From Coriobacteriia bacterium (GTDB lineage Bacteria > Actinomycetota > Coriobacteriia > Anaerosomatales > JAAXUF01): 64,000 bases of DNA. Below, in pieces: positions 1 to 8,012 of this stretch. The first letter of the stretch is position 1; every line of letters begins with the position of its first letter. The stretch spans positions 62,001 through 126,000 of the forward strand of contig JAAXUF010000002.1 of the NCBI GenBank assembly GCA_013336165.1. Direction: 5' to 3'. The translations under genes were made by a program, and so were the position numbers. The notes beneath the pieces were generated by a model. The model saw only the letters and a list, made by a program, of their open reading frames with translations, made no database searches and was not told the origin of the DNA.

Positions 1-30
1 CTCCTCATCCACCACGAAAGGTCTTCCCCT

Positions 31-216
31 ATGCCTGAAGACACTGGAGCAGAGCCGAATGCCAACGGCGAAGTCCATGCCCGTTCCCACATGACAGCTG
101 AAATCCGCGATCGCTTCGGCAAGGAGCGGGCAGCTGGAAAACGAGCCTGCTTGGAGCCCGGCATGTCGCGCTGGACGCAAGACGGAGAAGAAGCGGGTGC
201 GGCGGAGAGTTCGTGA
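31..216 (+). CDS. Possible small protein coupled to apbE
   Basis: A 61-residue open frame whose TGA stop overlaps the GTG start of the following flavin transferase gene (GTGA), an arrangement typical of translational coupling. The product is hydrophilic and acidic/basic-mixed, with no signal peptide, membrane segment or recognised motif, and one Trp and one Cys. The ribosome binding site is weak (GAAAGG well upstream of the ATG). It may be a genuine small gene, the tail of something starting before the window, or a chance frame. I do not recognise it. Confidence 0.25.
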   Translation: MPEDTGAEPNANGEVHARSHMTAEIRDRFGKERAAGKRACLEPGMSRWTQDGEEAGAAESS

Positions 217-1235
217 CCCTCGACCGAACAACTCCTGACAACGACACGCCCGATCGGGCGAGCGAGTGCGCTGCCTACAGGCTCGTGGGGAATCCGCAGG
301 ATGACGAGCGCGGCATAGAGTTCTTCGCCTTTGACACCGCGAACCGGATCACGCTTCAGACCACCTCGGTAGACAACTCATCTGAATGTGATGCCATCCT
401 CGCGCGCGCCTTCGAGCGCTGCGCCTTCTTCGAGCACACGTTCTCGAGGACCCGCGCGGACAGCGACGTATCGCGAATCAACAGGGCGAACGGAACACCG
501 ACCCAGGTTGAGCCCGAGGTCGCCGACATCGTCCGGCTGTCGCTCTCGTACAGTGAACTATCACACGGCGCTTTCGACATCACGATCGGCGCCCTCACAA
601 GACTCTGGGACTTCCACACCAGAAGAGCGCCCTCGGCAGCCGAGATTACAGGCGCCCTGGAGCACGTGGACTACCGAAACCTGCTCGTCGACGAGACAAC
701 CGTTCAACTGCTTGACCCCGCGGCAGCCCTCGATCTGGGCGGCATCGCAAAGGGATACATCGCGGACGACATTGCGACCCATCTGCGGCAGCAGGGAGTC
801 CAGTCCGCGTTGGTGGATCTGGGCGGCAATATATTCGCCGTCGGGGGTAGAGGCACCGGGGACTGGCTGATAGGGATAAGCGATCCCCACGACATGGACC
901 GAACCGCGGTACGCATGCGCCTGCGCAACGCTGCCGTCGTGACGAGCGGGATTACCGAACGATGCTTCACCTCGAGACGAGGCGCCTTCAACCATCTCCT
1001 TGACCGGAGGACGGGACGGAGCATCGATAACGACCTGCTGAGTGCCACCGTCATAGCCCCCTCGTCGACAACCGCCGACGCCGTTTCGACCATATGCATG
1101 CTGCTAGGCCGAGAAGGTGCTCTTGAGTTGGCCGAGAATTGGAATGACATCGAGGTTGTCCTCATCGATCGCGACCAGATAGTCAGTTGCTCGTCTGGTC
1201 TCGCCAAGAACGACGACTGGCTGATCCTGAGATAA
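213..1235 (+). CDS. apbE: FAD:protein FMN transferase (ApbE family)
   Basis: ApbE enzymes cleave FAD and attach FMN through a phosphoester bond to a Ser/Thr in exported or membrane flavoproteins such as RnfG, NqrC and FMN-bind domain reductases. The 340-residue product has the family hallmarks in order: DLGGIAKGYIADD (near residue 175), the VDLGGNIFAVG strand, VVTSGITER, LLDRRTGRSI and TADAVSTICMLLG, which forms the Mg-binding site. There is no signal peptide or lipobox, so this is a cytoplasmic version; many ApbE proteins are exported lipoproteins. GTG start at 213, preceded by GGCGGAGAG. Its target is not visible here: neither exported FAD reductase in the window shows an FMN-bind domain, so the partner may lie left of the window. 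Confidence 0.9.
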   Translation: MTLDRTTPDNDTPDRASECAAYRLVGNPQDDERGIEFFAFDTANRITLQTTSVDNSSECDAILARAFERCAFFEHTFSRTRADSDVSRINRANGTPTQVEPEVADIVRLSLSYSELSHGAFDITIGALTRLWDFHTRRAPSAAEITGALEHVDYRNLLVDETTVQLLDPAAALDLGGIAKGYIADDIATHLRQQGVQSALVDLGGNIFAVGGRGTGDWLIGISDPHDMDRTAVRMRLRNAAVVTSGITERCFTSRRGAFNHLLDRRTGRSIDNDLLSATVIAPSSTTADAVSTICMLLGREGALELAENWNDIEVVLIDRDQIVSCSSGLAKNDDWLILR

Positions 1236-1357
1236 CTCGGAGGCTTTTCTAGGGCGATCTCTTCCGTGTCTCTGGCCTCGGGCCATGCCGCCCTCATTCC
1301 GTCGCTCCGAGCCCGCAGAGCGCGGGTCCGCGGTCATGTGTGGGTATATGTGCGTGA

Positions 1358-1395
1358 GACCTTGCTCGCACCTAGGCCATGCAAAGAGCAAGGTC
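1358..1395. promoter_or_regulatory. Perfect 10-bp inverted repeat upstream of kinase gene
   Basis: GACCTTGCTC (1358-1367) and GAGCAAGGTC (1386-1395) form a perfect inverted repeat with an 18-nt spacer. It ends 24 bp before the kinase start codon at 1420, just upstream of the GGAGAGG ribosome binding site. It could be a leader hairpin controlling initiation or a protein-binding site. No T-run follows, so an ordinary terminator for apbE is unlikely. Confidence 0.35.
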
Positions 1396-1419
1396 GATTC
1401 ACCCACGGAGAGGGCGGCT

Positions 1420-3909
1420 ATGATCAAAGAGACTCGCGATTCCGCAGCTTTCGGTTACGCTGCTGCTGCTGCGACGGGCATCACTGGGGTTGCGACGCCG
1501 GGGACCTTGCTCGAAATCGGGGCCCTGCAAAGCGCGATCTTCAACAGCGCGAACTTCTCGAGCATCGCCACCGACGCGAACGGCGTCATCCAGATCTTCA
1601 ACGTCGGCGCCGAGCGGATGCTGGGCTACGCGGCTGCAGAAGTGATGAACAAGCTCACACCAGCCGACATCTCCGATCCCCAAGAGCTGATAGCGCGCGC
1701 CAAGTCGTTGAGCACCGAGCTCGGAACCCCGATCACTCCCGGTTTCGAGGCATTGGTGTTCAAAGCGTCACGCGGCATCGAGGATATCTACGAACTGACC
1801 TACATCCGAAAGGATGGCAGTCGCTTCCCGGCGGTCGTATCGGTCACCGCACTGCGCGATGCACAGGGCGCCATCATCGGCTACCTGCTCATCGGTACGG
1901 AGGTCAAGGCCGGGGCCCTGCAAAGCGCGATCTTCAACAGCGCGAACTTCTCGAGCATCGCCACCGACGCGAACGGCGTCATCCAGATCTTCAACGTCGG
2001 CGCCGAGCGGATGCTGGGCTACGCGGCTGCAGAAGTGATGAACAAGCTCACACCAGCCGACATCTCCGATCCCCAAGAGCTGATAGCGCGCGCCAAGTCG
2101 TTGAGCACCGAGCTCGGAACCCCGATCACTCCCGGTTTCGAGGCATTGGTGTTCAAGGCGTCACGCGGCATCGAGGACATCTACGAACTGACCTACATCC
2201 GAAAGGATGGCAGTCGCTTCCCGGCGGTCGTATCGGTCACCGCACTGCGCGATGCGCAGGGCGCCATCATCGGCTACCTGCTCATCGGTACGGACAACAC
2301 CGCGCGCAAGGAGGTCGAAGAGCAACTGCGGTGGACCGAAGAGAGCTTCCGGTTGATGGTTGAGAGTGTGACCGACTACGCCATCGTTATGTTGGATCCG
2401 ACGGGGTGTGTCGTGAGCTGGAACAGCGGGGCAGAGCGGATCAAGGGCTACAGTGCAGAGGAAATCGTCGGCCAGCATTTCTCTCGGTTCTACTCGCGCG
2501 AAGACATCGACCGTGGCGTCCCACAGCGGGATCTGGGGATCGTGGCGGCGAACGGGCGGTTTGAAGCCGAGGGGTGGCGGATGCGCAAAGATGGCTCGAC
2601 CTTCTGGGCAAACGTGGTCATCACGGCGATACGGGACCAGGAAGGTAATCTGCGTGGCTTCGCCAAGCTGACTCGGGACCTGACCGGACCGAAGAGAGTG
2701 GAAGCAGAACTCATCGAAGCCAAGCTCGTGGCGGAAAGGGCCAACCTCGCCAAATCCGAGTTCCTTTCCAGCATGAGCCACGAGCTGCGCAGCCCGCTCA
2801 ATGCGATCCTCGGTTTCGCCCAACTGCTGGAGTCCGATTCCCCGCCGCCGACGACTTCCCAACAGGAAGGCATTTCGCGGATTCTCCAGGCGGGATGGCA
2901 CCTTCTGACGTTGATCGACGAAATCCTCGATCTCGCAAAGGTCGAGTCGGGGCAGGTGCCGCTTTCGCTTGAGCCGGTGTCACTGGCCGAAGTGATGCTC
3001 GAATGCCAGAACATGATCGAGCCGCAAGCGAAGCAGTGCGGTATCCAACTCACCTTCCCTCCGCTCGACTGCCCGTACTTCGTCCGTGCTGATCGAACCC
3101 GGTTGAAGCAGGTCTTCGTCAACCTGCTTTCCAACGCAGTCAAATACAACGTCGATCACGGTACAGTCGAGGTTGCCTGCGCCCACGGCACGCCGGGACG
3201 CATTCGCGTGAGTGTTAGGGATACCGGTCTGGGGCTGGATTCGGAACAGCTATCGCAGCTTTTTCAGCCTTTTAATCGCCTTGGACAGGAAGCTAGCAGC
3301 CAGGAAGGCACCGGCATCGGCCTTGTTGTGGCCAAACGGCTGGTCGAGCTGATGTGGGGCGTGATCGGCGTGGAAAGCACCATCGGGGCAGGAAGCGTGT
3401 TCTGGTTCGAACTCATCTCGGTTGCCAAGCCGGACTTCCCGATGGAAGCAGGCGACGCAATGGCATCGGTCCGGCATGATGCGCCTCACGGGGAGCAGCT
3501 ACGACTACACACCCTGCTCTACGTGGAGGACAACCCCGCGAACCTGCAATTGGTCGAGCAGATAATCGCACGTAGACCTGACATCCACTTGCTGTCCGCT
3601 GTGACTGGAAATGGCGGTATCGAGATTGCGCGCGCGTCCATGCCGGACGTGATCCTCGTCGACATCAATCTTCCCGACATCAACGGCTTCGAAGTGCTGA
3701 GGACCCTGCGCTCGGATCCGACCACAGCGAACATCCCGGTGCTTGCCATAAGTGCCAATGCAATGCCACGGGATAGAGAGAACGGGCTGAAGGCGGGATT
3801 CCTGCGCTACGTCACCAAGCCGATCAGGATCAACGAGTTCATGCATGCACTGAATGAGGTGCTAAGACTCATAGAAAGAGGACCTGACGGGAAAGGCAAG
3901 ACGCTGTAA
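1420..3909 (+). CDS. Hybrid PAS histidine kinase with duplicated PAS domains and receiver
   Basis: Cytoplasmic sensor kinase of 829 residues. PAS1 (about 34-161) and PAS2 (about 165-292) are virtually identical copies. PAS3 (about 298-425, with DGSTFWANVVITAIRD) is a different PAS-PAC. HisKA follows with phospho-acceptor His454 in SMSHELRSP, then HATPase_c with the N box NLLSNAVKYN, G1 DTGLGL and G2 GTGIGLVVAKRL, and a C-terminal receiver with Asp748 in VILVDINLPD and the switch Lys in VTKPI. No transmembrane segment is visible, so the signal is probably cytosolic (redox, ligand or light). I chose ATG 1420 because GGAGAGG lies 6-12 nt upstream; the frame is open further upstream but that stretch is not protein-like. 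The gene is followed after 5 bp by an HD-GYP response regulator, its likely phosphotransfer partner. Confidence 0.9.
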   Translation: MIKETRDSAAFGYAAAAATGITGVATPGTLLEIGALQSAIFNSANFSSIATDANGVIQIFNVGAERMLGYAAAEVMNKLTPADISDPQELIARAKSLSTELGTPITPGFEALVFKASRGIEDIYELTYIRKDGSRFPAVVSVTALRDAQGAIIGYLLIGTEVKAGALQSAIFNSANFSSIATDANGVIQIFNVGAERMLGYAAAEVMNKLTPADISDPQELIARAKSLSTELGTPITPGFEALVFKASRGIEDIYELTYIRKDGSRFPAVVSVTALRDAQGAIIGYLLIGTDNTARKEVEEQLRWTEESFRLMVESVTDYAIVMLDPTGCVVSWNSGAERIKGYSAEEIVGQHFSRFYSREDIDRGVPQRDLGIVAANGRFEAEGWRMRKDGSTFWANVVITAIRDQEGNLRGFAKLTRDLTGPKRVEAELIEAKLVAERANLAKSEFLSSMSHELRSPLNAILGFAQLLESDSPPPTTSQQEGISRILQAGWHLLTLIDEILDLAKVESGQVPLSLEPVSLAEVMLECQNMIEPQAKQCGIQLTFPPLDCPYFVRADRTRLKQVFVNLLSNAVKYNVDHGTVEVACAHGTPGRIRVSVRDTGLGLDSEQLSQLFQPFNRLGQEASSQEGTGIGLVVAKRLVELMWGVIGVESTIGAGSVFWFELISVAKPDFPMEAGDAMASVRHDAPHGEQLRLHTLLYVEDNPANLQLVEQIIARRPDIHLLSAVTGNGGIEIARASMPDVILVDINLPDINGFEVLRTLRSDPTTANIPVLAISANAMPRDRENGLKAGFLRYVTKPIRINEFMHALNEVLRLIERGPDGKGKTL
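1518..1902 (+). repeat. Tandem repeat copy 1 (PAS1)
   Basis: First copy of a 385-bp direct repeat, period 393 bp (131 codons, in frame). By eye it differs from the copy at 1911-2295 at only three positions, all synonymous third-codon changes (AAA/AAG Lys, GAT/GAC Asp, GCA/GCG Ala). This points to very recent duplication or ongoing homogenisation. Confidence 0.95.
1911..2295 (+). repeat. Tandem repeat copy 2 (PAS2)
   Basis: Second copy of the 385-bp PAS-encoding repeat, joined to copy 1 by an 8-bp linker (a Glu-Val-Lys linker at protein level). The reading frame is intact across the junction, so the kinase carries two equivalent PAS sensors. A repeat this long and this similar is prone to expansion or contraction by recombination, and to collapse in short-read assembly. 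Confidence 0.95.
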
Positions 3910-3914
3910 CTCCT

Positions 3915-4979
3915 ATGACAAGCCCATCTGACATCCTTCATGGCAAGATCCTGATCGTTGACGATCAGGAAGCCAATATTCTTCTGCTCGAACAGATGCT
4001 GCGCCGTGCCGGCTACGTTTGCGTTTCCTCCACGACAGACCCGAGCGGAGTCTGCGAGCTGCACCTCAAGAACCACTACGACTTGATTCTGCTTGATCTC
4101 TTGATGCCTGTTATGGATGGCTTTCAGGTAATGGAACGGCTCAAAGAGGCTGAACCGGACGGATACCTCCCTGTCCTCGTGGTCACCGCCCAACCGGGCC
4201 AGAAACTGAGCGCGCTGCAAGCCGGCGCGAAGGACTTCGTCAGCAAGCCGTTTGAGTTGACTGAGGTGCTGGCGCGCGTCCACAACATGCTGGAAGTACG
4301 TCTGTTGTACAAGGAATTGAACGGCTACAACGAAGTGCTGGAACAACGAGTGCGGGAAAGAACCGCTGATCTTCAGGAGAGCCATCTGGAGACGATTCTC
4401 ACGATGGCCCGAGCGGCGGAGTACAAGGATGAGAACACCGGCGCTCATGTGCAGCGCATCGGCAGCTACAGCCGCGAGCTTGCCATGATACTCGGCATGG
4501 ATGAAGAGGCCGTCGACACGATCCATTTCGCGAGCCCGATGCACGACATAGGCAAGATCGGTATTCCCGACCACATCCTACTCAAGCCGGGCGACTTCAC
4601 AGCCAATGAGTGGGAGATCATGAAAGGGCACACTCTGATGGGCGCGAAGATCCTCGGCGACAGCGAGTCTCCCTATCTCAAGATGAGCGCCGAGATCGCG
4701 CTCAACCACCATGAGCGTTGGGACGGCTCGGGTTATCCGCGTGGCAAGCGGGGCGAGGCCATCCCATTGGCGGCCCGTATTACGAACATATGCGACATCT
4801 ACGACGCCCTTCGCAGCGAGCGACCGTACAAGCCGGCATTCGACCATGCAAAAGCCGTGGACATCATCACGTACGGTGATGATCGCACGCAGCCGAAGCA
4901 TTTCGACCCAGCTATTCTTGCAGCGTTCGAGCAGAATCACCAATCGTTCCGCGATATCTTCGAGGCATACACCGCATGA
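3915..4979 (+). CDS. Response regulator with HD-GYP c-di-GMP phosphodiesterase domain (RpfG-like)
   Basis: 354 residues. The N-terminal receiver (about 8-125) has the acidic pair VDDQ, phospho-acceptor Asp in ILLDLLMPVMDGF and Lys in SKPFEL. A helical linker rich in Glu/Arg follows, then an HD-GYP domain (about 160-345) with HD in MHDIGKIGIPD, the HH pair in ALNHHERWDG and the GYP motif in GSGYPRGKRGE. HD-GYP proteins hydrolyse cyclic di-GMP to pGpG/GMP using a di- or tri-metal centre. It starts 5 bp after the hybrid kinase stop and is certainly co-transcribed, so the pair is probably a sensor-to-c-di-GMP-degradation pathway. Confidence 0.92.
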   Translation: MTSPSDILHGKILIVDDQEANILLLEQMLRRAGYVCVSSTTDPSGVCELHLKNHYDLILLDLLMPVMDGFQVMERLKEAEPDGYLPVLVVTAQPGQKLSALQAGAKDFVSKPFELTEVLARVHNMLEVRLLYKELNGYNEVLEQRVRERTADLQESHLETILTMARAAEYKDENTGAHVQRIGSYSRELAMILGMDEEAVDTIHFASPMHDIGKIGIPDHILLKPGDFTANEWEIMKGHTLMGAKILGDSESPYLKMSAEIALNHHERWDGSGYPRGKRGEAIPLAARITNICDIYDALRSERPYKPAFDHAKAVDIITYGDDRTQPKHFDPAILAAFEQNHQSFRDIFEAYTA

Positions 4980-4984
4980 CTCCG

Positions 4985-5400
4985 TCGGGATCTTGAACTG
5001 GACGTCCTTCGGCACGGAGATGCATTGGGTCGGTCGGGCGCACTGCATGGCCGAAACGAGAACGGTCAGGCTTTCGTTTAGTCTCACCACTAGAATCGCA
5101 AGATCATCGCGCAACCGATTATTCGTAGAAGCCATCACATCAATCACGTCCGCGATGGTGTCTTTTTTAGAGCGATCTACCGTTTCGCCGAGAACCGCAA
5201 GCAGACGCTCCTCACCATAGAACTCGCGGTCACGGCTCCCTCAGTGAGACCGTCCGTGTAAATAAGGAGAGTGTCGCTTGGATCGATGTTGTCGCGGGGC
5301 ACGCGACGCCACATGCTGCCGAGACAACCGAAGGCACGGGCGTGGGCGAGTAAGAACGCGTCACTGGCGGAGCTGCTTGAGCACTCGACATAGAGGCAGC
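4985..5400 (-). pseudogene. Remnant of PP2C/SpoIIE-type (RsbU-like) serine phosphatase
   Basis: Read on the minus strand, one frame gives SDTLLIYTDGLTEG (5257-5237 for TDGLTEG), the conserved metal-binding region near the C-terminus of SpoIIE/RsbU phosphatases. Immediately downstream a different frame continues the same family with REFYGEERLLAVLGETV (about 5229 downwards), then NNRLRDDLAILVVRLNES, the terminal RDD motif. A single frameshift between about 5229 and 5240 therefore splits the domain. No start or upstream regulatory domain is left: the remnant begins close to the hairpin at 5418-5454 and runs down to the end of the HD-GYP gene. It is probably the decayed tail of an anti-anti-sigma or response-regulator phosphatase. 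A sequencing error could mimic the frameshift but would not explain the missing N-terminus. Confidence 0.7.
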
Positions 5401-5417
5401 AGTTCAGCCCACCGAGC

Positions 5418-5454
5418 GTGAAGGGTCCGCGGCTTTGAGCCGCGGGCCCTTCAC
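5418..5454. terminator. Strong hairpin, 17-bp stem, between pseudogene and reductase
   Basis: Left arm 5418-5434 and right arm 5438-5454 pair over 17 bp with one G-U wobble and a 3-nt loop. It lies just beyond the stop codon of the minus-strand reductase gene (5501) and is a plausible terminator for it. The T-tract is weak on both strands. Confidence 0.6.
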
Positions 5455-5500
5455 TTTGCAATCGCAAGAAGCAGATGCTCGGAAGCACACCGAAGAAGCG

Positions 5501-7750
5501 CTAGATGCTGCGAGCTGCGTCGTACCCACCTTGGATGGCGTACAGGATGTTCTTGAACTTCCTCTTCTGCCCTGCGCTCCGCTCGTAGTCCTTCGAGCTG
5601 GTGCAGTCACCGATGGAGATCACGGTATACTTGCTCTTCAGCGCATCGGCAAGCGTGGTGTTGTCGAGCATGTCCCAGCACTCGATGACCGTGTCGCATT
5701 TCAGGGTCGACTCGATGCCGGCGGCCGTCTTGATGACCACTCCGTCGTCGACGATCTTCTGGACGGTGCTCTCGCTCCAGATCCTGACGCCCTTGGCCTG
5801 CAGGTGCGGCGGGATGTACTGCCTGAAGTGGATGGACTGTTCCTTGGCGACCTCCGTCGCAATCCCGCTGTGAACAATCTGAACCTTCTTGCCTTGGGCG
5901 AGCAGGTACAAGGTGAGATCCGTTGCATGGGCGTTGGCGCCGAGAACAACGACGTTGCTGCCGACGTTCGACGGGTTGTAGCTACCCATGTTGACCACCT
6001 TCGGGGAGGCGACCGTCGAGCTGCCGAACTTGGAGTCCCGCTTCCCACCAACAGCGACGATGACCACATCGGGCTTCTGGGTGTCGACGAATGCGGCGTC
6101 GACCTCCTTGCCGGTAACGACCGTCACCTTGTTGAGCGACATCATCTTGGTGAGGAAGGCGACGTGGTCATCGAGGCGCTCGTGAACGCCCTTGTAAGCT
6201 CTTGCGGTCTTGACCATGCCGCCCAGAGAACTGCCCTTCTCATACAGTGTGACCTTGTGACCACGCTGCGCAGCGCGACGAGCCGCCTCCATTCCGCCGG
6301 GTCCTCCGCCGATGACCATGACGTTTTTGACGGTTTTGGCGGCGGCAAGCACGTAACCCTCAGGCAAGGCCGCGTTGTAGGCACGTTGGAGTGCTGCGTT
6401 CACTCGGCAGAGCTCCGGGTCCCTCACGGAGACGTCAGCTGTGCCTGCACTGTGGCAGTGGAAGCAGTGAGCGCACGGTGCGACTTCGTCGCGCTTCTTG
6501 GCCTGCAGTTTGTTGGGGAGCTCGGGGTCGACGGTGAGCGGGCGGTTCATGAATACCAGGTCGATGAGACCGTCGCGAACTGCGTTATTGATGAGGTCGG
6601 GTGCGGTGCGCGGATCCATGAAGCCGGCGGTGCCGACGGGAATCTTGACTGCCTTCTTGACTACGGCGGCAGCCGGGATGAAACCGCCCGCTCCATAGTG
6701 CTTCCCGTCCTGCAGCCCTTGGAAGTGGACGCGGTAATCGAACATGGTCCCATAGCCGGTCATGCCGTCGGCATGGAAGCCCGCATGCATATTGTCAGGT
6801 GCCCAGCGGCCGGACTCCAGGCCGGGGGTGGTGCAGCGAACCTGGATGAAGTCGGCCCCCGCCGCCTCGAAAAGCTTCGCGGCTGCCGCAGCCTCCTCGA
6901 CGGTGAGGTACCCGTCGTTGACGCCGAGCTGCGCGTCGTTCTCTTCGTAGGCGTCGTAGTGGCACATGATAGCCATATCCTGGCCGCAATTCTCCCTCAC
7001 GGCCTTGATCTGCTCGACGAACAAGCGGGCACGGTTCTCGAGGGACCCTCCGTATTCGTCCTTGCGCTTGTTTCTGCGCCTAGTCAGGAAGCCACTCAAG
7101 CCATCTCCTGTAGAGAACTTGACCTCGATGCAGTCCCATCCCGCCAGCTGCAAGCGCTTCGCACATAGCCCATAGAGCCGTACGGCCTCTTTGATCTGTG
7201 CAGCTGTCGAGGTGTCAACATTGACGTTCGGACCTGTTTGTAGGCCAATGTAGGCGCCGGTCTTGTGCACCTCATCCGCGAAGGCCTTCGCGATCGGGAT
7301 CCCTTCTTCGAGGGTCTTCACCTTCATCGTCGCAGTCGGCGCTGCAACGGCGCTGAAGCCCAGGTGGCTCAGTGTGGCTCCCTCGCACTGCACGAGGGCC
7401 GCGCCGCCCTTGGCGAAGTTGAGGTAGTACTCCCATGAAATGGGGGCGATCCATGCCTTGGTTGCATCTGTTGTGTCCGAACCTGCCGCGGTCTTGATGA
7501 TGCGGTTCTTCAAGTTCATTTTGCCGATCTTGATCGGCGAGAAGATCGCCGCGTAGTCGGTTGTGTACTTGTCGTACGTATCGTCTTGCGGATTGAGTTG
7601 GTCGACGAATTCGCTCTTGGGGGCGGTCTCCTGTTGAGTCGTTGTCGACCCCGACTTGCAGCCGCTCAGTACGGAAGCGGCCGTCACCCCAAGTGCCGCC
7701 GCTCCGACGCCTTCGATGAAGCCCCGTCTCGTAAGTCCCTCTGTCTTCAT
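5501..7750 (-). CDS. Tat-exported NADH:flavin oxidoreductase, Old Yellow Enzyme / 2-enoate reductase type
   Basis: About 750 residues. The N-terminus has a twin-arginine signal (LTRRGFIEGVGAAALG) ending in a lipobox (VLSGC), so the enzyme is probably an exported lipoprotein. An OYE-like TIM barrel (about 60-420) contains IKIGKMNLKNRI near its start. A Cys cluster for a 4Fe-4S centre follows (CAHCFHC plus a Cys 16 residues on), then an FAD/NAD(P)-binding half with VMVIGGGPGGMEAARRAAQ and VVVLGANAHATDLTLYLL. This order matches 2,4-dienoyl-CoA reductase, FldZ/enoate reductases and BaiCD/BaiH. Such enzymes reduce activated C=C bonds; export with two flavins and Fe-S suggests respiratory use of an unsaturated substrate. 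ATG 7750 is chosen for AAAAGGAGAGG just upstream. Divergent from a membrane LuxR that probably regulates it. The substrate is unknown. Confidence 0.85.
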   Translation of the reverse strand: MKTEGLTRRGFIEGVGAAALGVTAASVLSGCKSGSTTTQQETAPKSEFVDQLNPQDDTYDKYTTDYAAIFSPIKIGKMNLKNRIIKTAAGSDTTDATKAWIAPISWEYYLNFAKGGAALVQCEGATLSHLGFSAVAAPTATMKVKTLEEGIPIAKAFADEVHKTGAYIGLQTGPNVNVDTSTAAQIKEAVRLYGLCAKRLQLAGWDCIEVKFSTGDGLSGFLTRRRNKRKDEYGGSLENRARLFVEQIKAVRENCGQDMAIMCHYDAYEENDAQLGVNDGYLTVEEAAAAAKLFEAAGADFIQVRCTTPGLESGRWAPDNMHAGFHADGMTGYGTMFDYRVHFQGLQDGKHYGAGGFIPAAAVVKKAVKIPVGTAGFMDPRTAPDLINNAVRDGLIDLVFMNRPLTVDPELPNKLQAKKRDEVAPCAHCFHCHSAGTADVSVRDPELCRVNAALQRAYNAALPEGYVLAAAKTVKNVMVIGGGPGGMEAARRAAQRGHKVTLYEKGSSLGGMVKTARAYKGVHERLDDHVAFLTKMMSLNKVTVVTGKEVDAAFVDTQKPDVVIVAVGGKRDSKFGSSTVASPKVVNMGSYNPSNVGSNVVVLGANAHATDLTLYLLAQGKKVQIVHSGIATEVAKEQSIHFRQYIPPHLQAKGVRIWSESTVQKIVDDGVVIKTAAGIESTLKCDTVIECWDMLDNTTLADALKSKYTVISIGDCTSSKDYERSAGQKRKFKNILYAIQGGYDAARSI

Positions 7751-7787
7751 GTTCCTCTCCTTTTGGTAAGAATCGATCGACAGACTC

Positions 7788-7814
7788 AGGCCGATTTGCC
7801 CCAAATCACGGCCT
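7788..7814 (-). promoter_or_regulatory. Hairpin in 5' leader of exported OYE reductase
   Basis: AGGCCGATTTG (7788-7798) can pair with CAAATC-AC-GGCCT (7802-7814) with a 2-nt bulge and 3-nt loop, 38-64 nt upstream of the reductase start codon. It may be a leader structure or a regulator-binding dyad for the divergent LuxR. Only the symmetry is seen; the role is inferred. Confidence 0.3.
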
Positions 7815-8012
7815 CCTAATGATGTGCAGTAATCGCTTGAGTCAGGAACCACACCTAACATGTACGAGGCGTGGATCACCCCCACATGAAAGATGTATTC
7901 CGGTTCTCGCGCATGCTCCCGCGCGCGTTCTGTGAGGCGTGCATCTCGGATTCGAAGCGCGCCAGTTGTGCTAGACTCGTGCGGGGCGAGATGAGTCAGA
8001 GGCGAGGCTGTT

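Noticed and set aside
213-1235. Direct ApbE flavinylation of the reductases in this window
   Set aside because: No FMN-bind domain or D-x-x-(S/T)-(G/A)-A-T-like acceptor motif is seen in the flavoproteins at 12 kb or 44 kb, so the link is unsupported.
1266-2363. 365-codon frame overlapping the PAS kinase
   Set aside because: It contains the PAS repeat in the wrong frame as an Arg/His-rich translation. The duplication explains its length.
5435-7168. 577-codon plus-strand open frame opposite the OYE-type reductase
   Set aside because: Antisense to a gene with signal peptide, flavin and Fe-S motifs; the shadow frame has no motif or ribosome site.
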